Shown here: one piece after another, positions 1-8,234 of the stretch
Layout: each line of letters begins with the position of its first letter
How positions within the stretch are numbered: the first letter of the stretch is position 1
From: a virus
Length of the DNA: 32,245 nt
Virus record (IMG/VR): IMGVR_UViG_3300030098_002804
Coordinates: 1-32,245 of that record
Strand: one strand, 5' to 3'
Translations under genes and position numbers: made by a program
Notes under the pieces: generated by a model
Databases searched by the model: none
Told to the model about the DNA's origin: nothing
Seen by the model: only the letters and a program-made list of their open reading frames with translations

Positions 1-77
1 TAATTAAGGTTTTAAAATCAGAGTAAAATGGCAGAAGACAACAAAGTTTTAATTGAGTTAGAGTTTCAAGGCTCACA
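1..77. repeat. Terminal direct repeat (left copy), circular contig overlap
   Basis: The first 77 bases are identical to 32168-32244 at the right end. They cover the end of the 908-residue tail protein gene (last codons and stop) and the start of the tape measure gene. The reading frames continue exactly across the join, as expected if a circular or circularly permuted genome was cut at an arbitrary point. One further base can be compared and it differs: g at 78, a at 32245. The unit length is then about 32,167 bp. A true short terminal repeat is possible but less likely, because the break falls inside coding sequence. Confidence 0.93.
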
Positions 78-2595
78 GGAAACATTAAAACAATTAGTAG
101 ATGTTGAAAATCAATTAAAAGAGGTCAATAAAAATATTAAAACCAATACGGGGGATAGTATTAAAAACAAAAATGAACAAATAAAGCTTAGAGAAGCTAG
201 AAAAACACTAAATGCTGAAGTAAAAAAGCAAGTACAAAATTTTAAAGACGACAATGTACAAATAGAAAAACTTGGCAAATCTTATAATGACTTAGTCCTT
301 AAAAATAAAATTTTAGTAAAAGAATACAAACAACTAGACCCAAGCCTTAAAGAAAATGCTGAAAGGATGGAACAGTTGGCATCAGAAATAAAAAACAACA
401 CAGATACACTAAAAGATTACGATGAAGCTTTAGGCAGAAACTTTAGAAACGTAGGAAATTATAAAGAAGCTATTACTGAAGCCTTGCAAGAATCAGGCTT
501 ATTTGGTAGGGAATTGGGTGTAATTAATAAGGTACAAAAAACATTCACCGATGTTACTGAGGGCGCAGGCAAAGCAGTTTCATTTATTAAAGATGATTTT
601 AACGAGTTTAGGGGTAATATATTAAAAGGCAATAAGGGAATTATTGCTAGTATAAAAAGCCTTAAAGGTTTACGAATAGCATTAATTGCAACAGGCTTGG
701 GTGCTATTACTATTATATTAGGAACAGTTATTACTCTTTTTCAACGTTGGCAACCTGCAATAGATTTTGCAAGTAAAGCAATGACAATACTCGGCTCAGT
801 AATAAATGAAGTAATAAGTAGAGCAGGCATATTAGCAACGGCAGTAGTAAAATTATTTAAAGGAGATTTTAAAGGTGCTAGTGAAGATGCTAAAAAGGCA
901 GTAGATAACCTTAGTTCATCATTGGTAGATGCTGCAAAAAATGGAGCAAAAATTGCTGATACAACAGTAGAACTAAGAAAATTAAGGCGAGAAATAAACC
1001 TTACTAATCAACAACTTCAAAACCAAAGAGATATAGCACAATTAATAGCTGATGATAATACTAGAAACTTTGAATTAAGAAGACAACAGGCAGAAAAGGT
1101 AAGGGAATTAAATGAAAGAATAGCACAAAACACAGTTAAGCTTGCACAAAAAGAATTTGAAATTGCAAAAAGAAAAGTAGCAAATGACAAGCTAAACAAT
1201 AATTTATTAGATGAACAAAATCAAAAGCTAGTTGAATTAAAACAAGCAGAACTAGACTTAAAACTAGTGCAACAGGAAAATGCTAAAGTAAGGAGGGAAA
1301 TAAATCGTGACCAATTAGAAGCACAACTTGATATTTTAATAGATGGCTTTGACAATCAAAAAACTATTAATGAAAAATCTATAACTAATGATAAAAAGAC
1401 ATTTGAAGAAAGGCGCAATATTTTAGAAGCAACAAGTCAGCTAGGAACAAAATCATTTAATGAGCAAATAGCAATAATTCAAAAATTAACTGATGAAAGG
1501 GTTAATGCTAATGAATTAATAGCTGAACAAGATGCCGTTGCTTTAGTTAAAAGAATAGAAGCATTAAAGCTTGATGAGATAAGTCAAACTAGATTACTAG
1601 AAATAATTAGAGATAGAAAAACGGCAATTAGTGATTTAACAGAGTTAGAAATAGAACTTAATGATGCAGAAGTTGAAAGCACTAGAAAATCAGAACAAGC
1701 AAAGCTAGATATTGAAAAGGAAAAAAACAAAGACAGTAAAGATGATTTAATAGCAACTATAAAAAAAGAAAGAGATTTTAAACTTGAAGATACTAGGCTT
1801 GGTGAAGAAGAAAGGCGAGCAATAATATTTGAAAGCGAAGAAAAAATAAAAGAGATAAAAAAAGCATCTGTTGATTCACAAAAACAAACAGAAGAACAGG
1901 CAATAAGTGAACGAATAAATAAGATAAGCCAAGCAGAGCAACAAATAGGAAGCTTATTAACGGCAACATCTAACTTATTTGAAGCACAAAAAAATAGAGA
2001 GTTAAATGCAGCAGGGGATAATGCTAAAAAAAGAGAAGAAATAGAAAAGAGGTTTGCTAAGAGGGGGCAAAGATTAGCTATTGCAGATGCATTAATAAGG
2101 GGTTCATTAGCAGTTATGAGAATAGCAGCTGATGTGCCAAAAGCTGATTTTGGTATAGCGACAGGGGTAATGATAGGCGCACAAATTGCATTAACTGCAT
2201 CGCAAGTTGCAGCAATAGCATCACAGAAATTTGCTAAAGGTGGTTTAGTTGATGGTGGTATGTTTGAGGGTAACAGTCATGCTCAAGGTGGGGTGAAGTT
2301 TGCTAGTGGAGGAAGAATCATGGAAGCTGAGGGAGGAGAAGCTATCATAAATAAGAGAAGTACGGCAATGTTTAAACCTTTGCTGAGTGCTATCAATACG
2401 GCAGGGGGTGGCAAGAAGTTTGCCCTTGGTGGTATTACTCCCGATGCACAACTAATGACAGGAGGGATAACAGAAGCAGGCATTGGCGCAGAGGTAGCAA
2501 AGCAGATTCAAAACGTAAAAGTTATTAATGTAGTATCAGAAACTACGGCACAACAAAATAATATTACTAATGTTGAAAGTGAAGCAATTTTTTGA
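28..2595 (+). CDS. Tail tape measure protein
   Basis: This 855-residue protein is the probable tail length ruler, the internal scaffold around which the tube is built. Long charged coiled-coil stretches occupy roughly residues 10-135 and 310-640. A hydrophobic segment at about 213-237 is typical of the membrane-inserting part of tape measures. After residue 730 the protein becomes glycine-rich with repeated GG-containing motifs (AKGGLVDGG, FASGGRIMEAEGGEAI), a common tape-measure C-terminus. No lysozyme or peptidase domain is visible. It starts one base after the stop of the 908-residue tail protein once the contig is closed, so it is translated with the tail genes. From its length I infer a long-tailed siphovirus. 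Confidence 0.92.
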   Translation: MAEDNKVLIELEFQGSQETLKQLVDVENQLKEVNKNIKTNTGDSIKNKNEQIKLREARKTLNAEVKKQVQNFKDDNVQIEKLGKSYNDLVLKNKILVKEYKQLDPSLKENAERMEQLASEIKNNTDTLKDYDEALGRNFRNVGNYKEAITEALQESGLFGRELGVINKVQKTFTDVTEGAGKAVSFIKDDFNEFRGNILKGNKGIIASIKSLKGLRIALIATGLGAITIILGTVITLFQRWQPAIDFASKAMTILGSVINEVISRAGILATAVVKLFKGDFKGASEDAKKAVDNLSSSLVDAAKNGAKIADTTVELRKLRREINLTNQQLQNQRDIAQLIADDNTRNFELRRQQAEKVRELNERIAQNTVKLAQKEFEIAKRKVANDKLNNNLLDEQNQKLVELKQAELDLKLVQQENAKVRREINRDQLEAQLDILIDGFDNQKTINEKSITNDKKTFEERRNILEATSQLGTKSFNEQIAIIQKLTDERVNANELIAEQDAVALVKRIEALKLDEISQTRLLEIIRDRKTAISDLTELEIELNDAEVESTRKSEQAKLDIEKEKNKDSKDDLIATIKKERDFKLEDTRLGEEERRAIIFESEEKIKEIKKASVDSQKQTEEQAISERINKISQAEQQIGSLLTATSNLFEAQKNRELNAAGDNAKKREEIEKRFAKRGQRLAIADALIRGSLAVMRIAADVPKADFGIATGVMIGAQIALTASQVAAIASQKFAKGGLVDGGMFEGNSHAQGGVKFASGGRIMEAEGGEAIINKRSTAMFKPLLSAINTAGGGKKFALGGITPDAQLMTGGITEAGIGAEVAKQIQNVKVINVVSETTAQQNNITNVESEAIF

Positions 2596-2626
2596 GGGCG
2601 CATACAGTTTAATTCTTTACTGTTAT

Positions 2627-2821
2627 ATGCCTAAAGTAAGTAAAAAGAAGTATGAACGGAGGATGGAAATTTGTTTTAAGTGTAGAGAAAGGCGAAGAAG
2701 TAGCTTTCTCAATCTGTTTGGCATATCAAAAGCCAACGATATCTGCGGACAATGTGGTTGTCTTATACATAAAAAGTGCCGATTGTTATTTGAAGAATGT
2801 CCACTAGAGAAATGGAGTTAA
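2627..2821 (+). CDS. Small Cys-rich Zn-ribbon phage protein
   Basis: This basic protein of 64 residues carries seven cysteines: C16-x2-C19, C40-x2-C43-x-C45, C51 and C58, with the ending CPLEKW. A CxxC pair, a CxxCGC block and a final CP..KW are a recurrent phage zinc-ribbon pattern with no agreed function. The frame stays open upstream to an ATG at 2570, inside the tape measure gene. I prefer the ATG at 2627 because it lies after the tape measure stop (2595) and the conserved part follows at once. The gene sits between tape measure and head genes and overlaps the next gene slightly. A structural or nucleic-acid-binding role is possible; I do not assign one. Confidence 0.7.
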   Translation: MPKVSKKKYERRMEICFKCRERRRSSFLNLFGISKANDICGQCGCLIHKKCRLLFEECPLEKWS

Positions 2822-3030
2822 CAGAATTAGATTATTTAGAGGTAAAAGATGCCGTTAAAAAGGTTAAATCAAATATGATATTCCCCTGTCGTGATAGCAT
2901 GATAACCTTACTTAAATTTTATAAACGGATGAATCCAAGAGCAGGCGTTTGTTTCTCATGCCCTGCGGAAAGAGCAAAGATTTTAAAATATGCAGTAAAT
3001 TTCATTGAGCAATGGCAAATAAACCAATAA
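2812..3030 (+). CDS. Hypothetical protein, tail-head junction region
   Basis: A short soluble protein of 72 residues, or 77 if the ATG at 2797 is used. Both starts overlap the end of the Zn-ribbon gene, which suggests coupled translation. It is helical and charged, with the pattern CRDSM followed by MNPRAGVCFSCPAERAK, so three cysteines might bind a metal. I do not recognise a family. It overlaps the next gene (start 3012) by 19 bases, in a tight three-gene string ahead of the prohead protease. Confidence 0.6.
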   Translation: MELTELDYLEVKDAVKKVKSNMIFPCRDSMITLLKFYKRMNPRAGVCFSCPAERAKILKYAVNFIEQWQINQ

Positions 3031-3344
3031 AGAAAACAGTCATGGACAGATTCAACAGACAGATAATTGAAGACTATAAAAAGGTCTTTGAGGACAATGC
3101 TACACTTGAAAACTTTGTATATTACCTTATTAAGAGAGGTATCATCCCAACAGAAAGAGCAAGAAACTATGCCATCGTCAGAGATTATCAAAAATACACT
3201 TTAGATGATACAGGCACAAAGACAGACTTTTGCTATGCAATGGAGAAAGACTACAAGCTTAGTGAGAGTCAAATCTACAACGTTATATCTCGTAATTTAC
3301 CTATCTTTTTTCTTGAAAAACATATAGATTATACTTTAGATTAA
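3012..3344 (+). CDS. Hypothetical protein before the prohead protease
   Basis: A helical protein of 110 residues starting inside the end of the previous gene. The N-terminal part is basic. Later parts (RGIIPTERARNYAIVRDYQK, then KDYKLSESQIYNVISR) look like two short helical units. The second could be a helix-turn-helix, with SESQIYNVI as the recognition part, but this is weak. No signal peptide or membrane segment is present. It is the last gene before a 63-bp gap holding a perfect inverted repeat, so it probably closes the unit that began with the tail genes. Confidence 0.6.
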   Translation: MANKPIKKTVMDRFNRQIIEDYKKVFEDNATLENFVYYLIKRGIIPTERARNYAIVRDYQKYTLDDTGTKTDFCYAMEKDYKLSESQIYNVISRNLPIFFLEKHIDYTLD

Positions 3345-3390
3345 CTATTTTATCTTTATTTCCAAAGTTGCATATACTTTTATATAGACG

Positions 3391-3408
3391 TATCGTATTA
3401 TTACGATA
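3391..3408. promoter_or_regulatory. Perfect inverted repeat at the protease start codon
   Basis: Seven-base arms TATCGTA (3391-3397) and TACGATA (3402-3408) flank a TTAT spacer. The last base of the right arm is the A of the protease ATG. The position suits an operator for a dimeric protein or a hairpin that hides the start codon. The sequence shows only the symmetry; the function is inferred. Confidence 0.45.
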
Positions 3409-4433
3409 TGAATACTACAAAAACTGATAATTGGTACAACTTAGCCTATCAGAATGAACAATTACACGTAGATATTTTCGGGGATATTGGAGATTGGGGA
3501 GTTAATGCAGAGAGCTTTATTGGAGAATTAAGAAGCGCAAATGGTAAAGACTTAGTTCTTAATATTTCTTCATTAGGTGGTTCTGTTAATGATGCACTAC
3601 AAATCCATGATTATCTGGCTTCATATAGTGGTAAGGTAACGGCAAAGATAACAGGCTTAACGGCATCAAGTGCTACTATAATTGCAATGGGGGCAAAAGA
3701 GGTGCTGATGTCTGAAAATGCGCTATTCCTAATACACAATGTTTGGACTCCTATGACGGCAGGCAATGCTGATGATTTACAAAGCGAAGCAGAGTCTTTA
3801 AGGCAGATTGATGAAATCTTAGTTAATATCTATAAAAAGAAAACAAAGCGAGCAGCAAGCACCATTAAAAAGCTTATGGCTGAGGAGAGGTGGATGGATG
3901 CAGAGGAAGCTTTAAGACTTGGATTCATAGATAAGACTTATGTACCATCAAAAGACATTATAAATAAAGTTATTCTAAATAAAATTGATGAGAATAACTT
4001 ACCGCTATTACCTGATGAAGTATTAGGTAATTTTATTAATTCACAAAATTTAGACAAAATGACTTTAGACAAAATCAACGAGAAAATTGACGTTGTCATC
4101 AATAAGATTGAAAATTTATTCAACAAGGAAGAAGAAACAGTTGAAACCTTAAACAAAGCAGAGGTTGAAGCTACTCTAAACGCTGAAATTGACGAACTTA
4201 AAAATCTTTATGACTGGCAATTAAATGAACAAGCTGATACTATCAAAGTGAAAGATGAGGAGATTAACAACCTTAAATTAAACTTTGAAGAAAGCTTAAA
4301 GGAATTGAATGAGAAGATTGAAAAACTTTCTGCAAATGAAACTGTGGTAGTGAAAGATGAAGATGCATCTTTAGAGGAGAAAGCAGAAGAAAATAATCCA
4401 TTCGATAACTTAGCTGAGAAGCTAAGATGGTAA
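3408..4433 (+). CDS. ClpP-type prohead protease with C-terminal scaffold-like domain
   Basis: This serine protease of peptidase family S14 type (341 residues) matures the procapsid. The ClpP fold spans about residues 17-180. The nucleophile is most likely S87 in GLTASSA, the histidine is H110 in LIHNVW, and the ending EEALRLGFID is typical of phage ClpP proteases. From about residue 195 onward the protein is a charged, helical, glutamate-rich extension predicted as coiled coil, ending NNPFDNLAEKLRW. I read this as a fused scaffolding or delta domain, which is known for other phage proteases. It lies directly upstream of the major capsid gene, and no separate scaffold gene is visible between them. 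Confidence 0.9.
   Translation: MNTTKTDNWYNLAYQNEQLHVDIFGDIGDWGVNAESFIGELRSANGKDLVLNISSLGGSVNDALQIHDYLASYSGKVTAKITGLTASSATIIAMGAKEVLMSENALFLIHNVWTPMTAGNADDLQSEAESLRQIDEILVNIYKKKTKRAASTIKKLMAEERWMDAEEALRLGFIDKTYVPSKDIINKVILNKIDENNLPLLPDEVLGNFINSQNLDKMTLDKINEKIDVVINKIENLFNKEEETVETLNKAEVEATLNAEIDELKNLYDWQLNEQADTIKVKDEEINNLKLNFEESLKELNEKIEKLSANETVVVKDEDASLEEKAEENNPFDNLAEKLRW
4409..4426 (+). other. Short hairpin at the end of the protease gene
   Basis: CTTAGC (4409-4414) and GCTAAG (4421-4426) form a perfect six-base stem around TGAGAA, just before the protease stop. A T-rich stretch follows about eight bases later (4433-4445). It could be a leaky terminator or an RNA processing signal between protease and capsid genes. 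The T-run is too far away for a standard intrinsic terminator. Confidence 0.3.
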
Positions 4434-4465
4434 TTTTTATTTTTTAAACATTAAAATTTGTAATA

Positions 4466-5470
4466 ATGGCAAATGCATTAACAACAAGTTTTTCACATAC
4501 GTATGCAGGTAAGGAGCTTTTAACTGAGATTTTTTATGCTCCTGCTGTTACAAGCGGACAGAACCCTTTTGAATTACACAGGGTAATGTCAGATGTGAAG
4601 ACTAAGAAGAATATATATACAGTAGGAAGTCTTACTAATATTATTCAATCAGATACGGGATGCGGTTTTTCAGCATCAGGCACAGTGGCTATCACTGACA
4701 AAGTAATCGACCCACAAAGACTTAAGATAAACGTCGAGCAATGTGAGGATGCATTCACTCAAACTATTTTCGCTGAAGCACAAAAAGCAGGAGTTGACAG
4801 AGCAGACATCACAGGAACTATCGTTTCTGAAATGGTTATCAACGCAGTAACTAGAGGAATGAGAGATGATTTGATAAAAGCAGCTTGGTTTTCTGATGCA
4901 GCTTCTTCTCATGCCATGTACGGCAATTTTGAGGGCTTCTTCGAGAGGATATTAGGCGGTTCAGGTTATTTATTAGACCTTAACAGTTCAGCCACATATG
5001 AGGCTGCTGACGTTCTAGCTACAGATGGAGCATACGCTGCACTTAAAAACCTATATGAAAATATGCCTGCGGCAATGAGGTCTATTAAAGGTTCTTTAGT
5101 GGCATACGTTACATCTTCAGTTTATGACAACTTACTTTCTACACTTGAAGCTAGTGGTACTGATTCAGGATTACAAAGAATCCAAGATGGTATTTCTCAG
5201 CTTAAGTTCAGAGGAATTCCTGTGGTGGACATGAGCCTTTGGGATGCATCACTTGCTGATACTTCTGCTAATCCTAATTCAGCAGCTATTGGTAGCAATG
5301 CAATCGTAATAACTACGCCTGACAACCTTGTTGTAGGAACAGATGTTACAGACCCAAGTTCAGAGCTTTCAGTTTGGTACGAAAAGAAAGATGAGAAATA
5401 TTATATTTCTTCAAAATTCTTGTTCGGTACACAAGTTGTTTTTGACGAGTTGATAGCAGCTGCATATTAG
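4466..5470 (+). CDS. Major capsid protein
   Basis: This 334-residue protein probably forms the HK97-fold shell. The assignment rests on its place directly after the protease-scaffold gene, its size, and its composition: soluble, mixed alpha/beta, rich in Ala, Ser and Thr, with few lysine clusters. The N-terminal part (MANALTTSFSHTYAGKELL) and the late segment SSKFLFGTQVVFDE resemble capsid proteins of Bacteroidetes phages. A strong terminator follows the stop codon, fitting a highly expressed gene. Its leader closely resembles that of the next gene. No frameshift or fused Ig domain is visible. Confidence 0.87.
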   Translation: MANALTTSFSHTYAGKELLTEIFYAPAVTSGQNPFELHRVMSDVKTKKNIYTVGSLTNIIQSDTGCGFSASGTVAITDKVIDPQRLKINVEQCEDAFTQTIFAEAQKAGVDRADITGTIVSEMVINAVTRGMRDDLIKAAWFSDAASSHAMYGNFEGFFERILGGSGYLLDLNSSATYEAADVLATDGAYAALKNLYENMPAAMRSIKGSLVAYVTSSVYDNLLSTLEASGTDSGLQRIQDGISQLKFRGIPVVDMSLWDASLADTSANPNSAAIGSNAIVITTPDNLVVGTDVTDPSSELSVWYEKKDEKYYISSKFLFGTQVVFDELIAAAY

Positions 5471-5476
5471 TAATAA

Positions 5477-5504
5477 AGGGAGGGTTTCGGCTCTCCCTAT
5501 TTTT
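5477..5504 (+). terminator. Intrinsic terminator after the capsid gene
   Basis: AGGGAGGG (5477-5484) pairs with CTCTCCCT (5491-5498) as an eight-base stem with one G-U pair and a TTTCGG loop, followed by a T-run. It starts seven bases after the capsid stop codon and should separate capsid transcripts from the tail tube and portal genes downstream. Confidence 0.85.
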
Positions 5505-5524
5505 AAATATTAAATTATAATAAA

Positions 5525-6055
5525 ATGGCATTAACAGGAGGAATTACAGTAAGTTGTGCTGATAGTCAAAGACGTGGCGGAGTAAAGAAGCTTTGGATAA
5601 CAGACGTTACAAACATCACTTCTTTTACGGCAGGTTCAGGTCATGAATTTAATGCAGTTGTTGTTACATCAGGAACATTTTACAAGATACAATATGAAGA
5701 TTTTACGTTTAGCGTATCTTCAGAGGGTTCTAAGGAGAATGGCTCTAGTGTAATTAATCATAGCATTGAGTTTACTATTCCAAAGATGACAAAAGAAAAG
5801 GCTGCAAGTTTACAAGAATTTGTTGACCTTTGTAAAGCGGTTATCGTTGTGGAGGATTATAATGACCACTATTTTGTAATTGGATGGGATTCAGTTCTTG
5901 AGGATAAAGCAGGATTGAACATGACAGTCGACCAAGTAATCGGAGCAGGTTTACAGGATAGCAATCATTACGTTGTAAAAGGCGCAGGTATTTCAGCCGA
6001 ACTCTTTAGGGAGTATACGGGAGATGTTACTGACGCTAGTGACTTTCAGCAGTAA
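5525..6055 (+). CDS. Probable major tail tube protein
   Basis: A beta-rich protein of 176 residues flanked by a terminator on each side, like an abundant structural protein with its own transcript. It begins MALTGGITVSCADSQRRGGV, alternates beta-strand segments, and ends in a short helix-poor tail (TGDVTDASDFQQ). No other gene here looks like a tail tube protein, while tape measure, chaperone and completion genes are all present, so this is the best candidate by elimination. A capsid decoration protein is the main alternative, given its place between capsid and portal. Its leader is nearly the same as that of the capsid gene. Confidence 0.55.
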   Translation: MALTGGITVSCADSQRRGGVKKLWITDVTNITSFTAGSGHEFNAVVVTSGTFYKIQYEDFTFSVSSEGSKENGSSVINHSIEFTIPKMTKEKAASLQEFVDLCKAVIVVEDYNDHYFVIGWDSVLEDKAGLNMTVDQVIGAGLQDSNHYVVKGAGISAELFREYTGDVTDASDFQQ

Positions 6056-6065
6056 TAATTAAATG

Positions 6066-6103
6066 GCTTAAAAGGGGCACTATGTCCTTTTTAGGCTTTT
6101 TTT
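6066..6103 (+). terminator. Intrinsic terminator after the tail tube gene
   Basis: The segments GCTTAAAAGG (6066-6075) and CCTTTTTAGGC (6086-6096) pair as a ten-base stem with one T-G pair and one bulged T. Seven T residues follow (6097-6103). It lies 10 bases after the upstream stop and just ahead of the portal ATG, so portal expression must rely on read-through or a promoter I cannot see. Confidence 0.85.
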
Positions 6104-6109
6104 ATAGAT

Positions 6110-7378
6110 ATGGCAACAAGAGGAAAAAAACGTATTAACGCAGTAGGTCTGGCAGTTCAGCAACCTAAATTACCCGTAGAAACAGACAAGAGAAAAGACT
6201 TCAGAGGGAAATGGGTGCCGTTCTTTAAAGATGATAACAACACATTCCCTAATGACTGCGCAAAGAGGGCAAAGAGAAGTTCTACTCACAACGCACTAAT
6301 AGAGTCTAAGGTGGGTTATGTAGTCGGTCAGGGATTTAATGCTCACAGAGGGGCTGAAACAGTCGAAATAGAGAAAGAAAAGAACCTGTCTGACTATCTA
6401 AGTTCAGTAAACAATCATGATGAAAGCCTTATAGACGTTTATACTAAATGTGCTAGAGATTTAATCACTACAGGCAACTTTGCCGTTGAGGTGGTTAGAA
6501 GTGGTGGACAACAGTTTATCTTTCATAAAGACATCACAACTGTGAGGCTTGAAAAAGCAGACCAAGATAACAGGATTAATAATGTTTATGTTAGCCCTGA
6601 TTGGTCAAAAATTAAAAAGAATACAAGAGCAGGCACAGAAGAAAAAATTACTATAGTGCCATCATATAGATATGGCTCAAAAGAGAGTAATAGTATTTAC
6701 TATTGTAAGGAATACAGCCCTGAGATGAGATATTACGGCATTCCTGACCACTATTCAGCAGGCTTATGGGTAGACATTGAGTATTACATACCTAAATTCA
6801 ACATCGACAAGTTCAAAAATGGCTTCATGCCGAGTGCCATAATAGACCTATTCGGTACTGAACCACCTGAGGGCATGACTGCGCAGCAATACTTGGACAA
6901 GATAGTCGAAAAGTTCACAGGTGAGGGCAATAATTCTAAGATACTTTTTCAAATGTTGGATAGTCAGGAACAGAAGTCAAGCATACAAATATTAGACAAT
7001 ATCAAAGATGGAGATTTTCAAAAGCTTCATGACTTAGCAGTACAAAACATAATAACGGCACATAGGTTTACGCCATCACTTGCAGGCATCCAAACGGCAG
7101 GAAAGTTAGGAAGTGTTCAACAAATACAGACTGAATTTGAGATAATCAATAATACAGTTATAAGACCATATAAAGACAAATTATTAAGAGTTTTCAACAC
7201 TCTTATTAAAGAAGCAGGCTTTGATGTGAAGTTAGATGTTCATACATCATCTCCTGTAAGCGTTACTTCACTTATTCAACCATCTGAAGTGATGACAATT
7301 AATGAACAAAGACAGCTTCTTGGTTTACAACCTTTAGAGAATCAAGACGTATTACAAACTAAACAAAATCAATTATAA
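6110..7378 (+). CDS. Portal protein
   Basis: This 422-residue protein should form the dodecameric DNA gate at the capsid vertex. It follows the usual pattern: a basic N-terminus, a helical N-domain (CAKRAKRSSTHNALIESKVGYVVGQG), a central region, and the signature late segment AHRFTPSLAGIQTAGKLGS followed by a long stem helix (QQIQTEFEIINNTVIRPYKD). The ending MTINEQRQLLGLQPLE is typical of portals. Unusually, it sits after the capsid and tail tube genes rather than next to the terminase. Its stop overlaps the next start as TAATG. Confidence 0.87.
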   Translation: MATRGKKRINAVGLAVQQPKLPVETDKRKDFRGKWVPFFKDDNNTFPNDCAKRAKRSSTHNALIESKVGYVVGQGFNAHRGAETVEIEKEKNLSDYLSSVNNHDESLIDVYTKCARDLITTGNFAVEVVRSGGQQFIFHKDITTVRLEKADQDNRINNVYVSPDWSKIKKNTRAGTEEKITIVPSYRYGSKESNSIYYCKEYSPEMRYYGIPDHYSAGLWVDIEYYIPKFNIDKFKNGFMPSAIIDLFGTEPPEGMTAQQYLDKIVEKFTGEGNNSKILFQMLDSQEQKSSIQILDNIKDGDFQKLHDLAVQNIITAHRFTPSLAGIQTAGKLGSVQQIQTEFEIINNTVIRPYKDKLLRVFNTLIKEAGFDVKLDVHTSSPVSVTSLIQPSEVMTINEQRQLLGLQPLENQDVLQTKQNQL

Positions 7379-7731
7379 TGGCAGAGCAGGCAGGTTTTAT
7401 GGGCAATCAGGCATATAAAGACCAGATTACAACAAATGCAAGCGCAGATACTACAGCAAACTTTTCAATGACTGACAACATCAGCACATATACTCACGTT
7501 GCTGTTCAGGTGGTATGGAGTGGCTTAGATGCAACGGATGGTGTTATTAAAACACAATGGACTATTGATGGCACTAATTGGGAGGACTCACAAACTTATA
7601 CCTTAGCAACGGCATCAGGGAGTGAAATATTAAGTGATGCTGAGTTTACGGCTCATATGTTCAGGGTAAGATATGAAGCAGGGTCAAACACAACAGGAAC
7701 AATAAACGTTTATGCAAACGCAAAAGACTAA
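7378..7731 (+). CDS. Small beta-rich structural protein
   Basis: A protein of 117 residues overlapping the portal stop by one base. It consists almost wholly of short beta strands with Thr, Asn and Gly turns (HVAVQVVWSGLDATDG, QWTIDGTNWED, GTINVYANAKD). It resembles small Ig- or jelly-roll-like decoration or fibre proteins. There are no cysteines, membrane segment or signal peptide. Its place between portal and connector points to a virion protein. I cannot tell whether it decorates the head or seals the neck. Confidence 0.6.
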   Translation: MAEQAGFMGNQAYKDQITTNASADTTANFSMTDNISTYTHVAVQVVWSGLDATDGVIKTQWTIDGTNWEDSQTYTLATASGSEILSDAEFTAHMFRVRYEAGSNTTGTINVYANAKD

Positions 7732-8231
7732 TGGCTGAGGGTAAATTCATGACGGCAGGACAAGTAAGGTCTGAGGTAATACCGAATGAAGACTTTGATG
7801 AGGCATTAATAAATAATAAAATATTAATGGTTCAAAGGAAGTATTTGAGGGATTTACTAGGTGAAGACTTTTACATAGAGTTATACACCCAGAATGATGC
7901 TACACCAAGCACTTTAACAAGTGATAATACTACTTTGCTAGACGATTATATTAAGCCTATGTTAGCACATTATGTCGTTTATGAGTGTTTTCCCTCTATC
8001 AGAAGCAACATCACAAGCTCAGGTATAGTAACCCTTGACCAAGAGTTTACAAACCCATCAAGCCGAGAAGATTATGCTGCACTAAGGAATCAGATATTGG
8101 CTCATGCTGATGATTTAAGGGCTGAGTTGATTTATTATATTAAAAAACAACAAGAAGATGATAGTTCTAAATTTCCTTTATATGATAGAAAGGATAACTA
8201 TCAGGCAAAGTATGGAATTATAACCTATTAA
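7731..8231 (+). CDS. Probable head-tail connector (neck) protein
   Basis: A mainly helical protein of 166 residues. The pattern fits gp6-like connector proteins: an N-terminal segment with EVIPNEDFDEALINNKI, a central LLDDYIKPMLAHYVVYECFPSI, and a C-terminal helix AALRNQILAHADDLRAELIYY. Bacteroidetes phages often carry such proteins just after the portal; DUF6712 is the family I would test first. It overlaps the preceding stop by one base. It probably binds under the portal ring and joins it to the tail completion proteins. Confidence 0.6.
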   Translation: MAEGKFMTAGQVRSEVIPNEDFDEALINNKILMVQRKYLRDLLGEDFYIELYTQNDATPSTLTSDNTTLLDDYIKPMLAHYVVYECFPSIRSNITSSGIVTLDQEFTNPSSREDYAALRNQILAHADDLRAELIYYIKKQQEDDSSKFPLYDRKDNYQAKYGIITY

Positions 8232-8234
8232 ATT

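Noticed and set aside
1017-1199. Minus-strand open frame inside the tape measure gene
   Set aside because: It is a shadow of the coding frame of a long coiled-coil gene in A+T-rich DNA; no leader, neighbour or protein pattern supports it. The same applies to all other minus-strand frames, including 2919-3191, 9390-9680, 10762-11070 and 16915-17208.
3345-3390. A Bacteroidetes promoter (TTG and TAnnTTTG) before the protease gene
   Set aside because: Only partial matches are present, such as TATCTTTA, with no well-spaced TTG; any A+T-rich stretch here gives as good a score.
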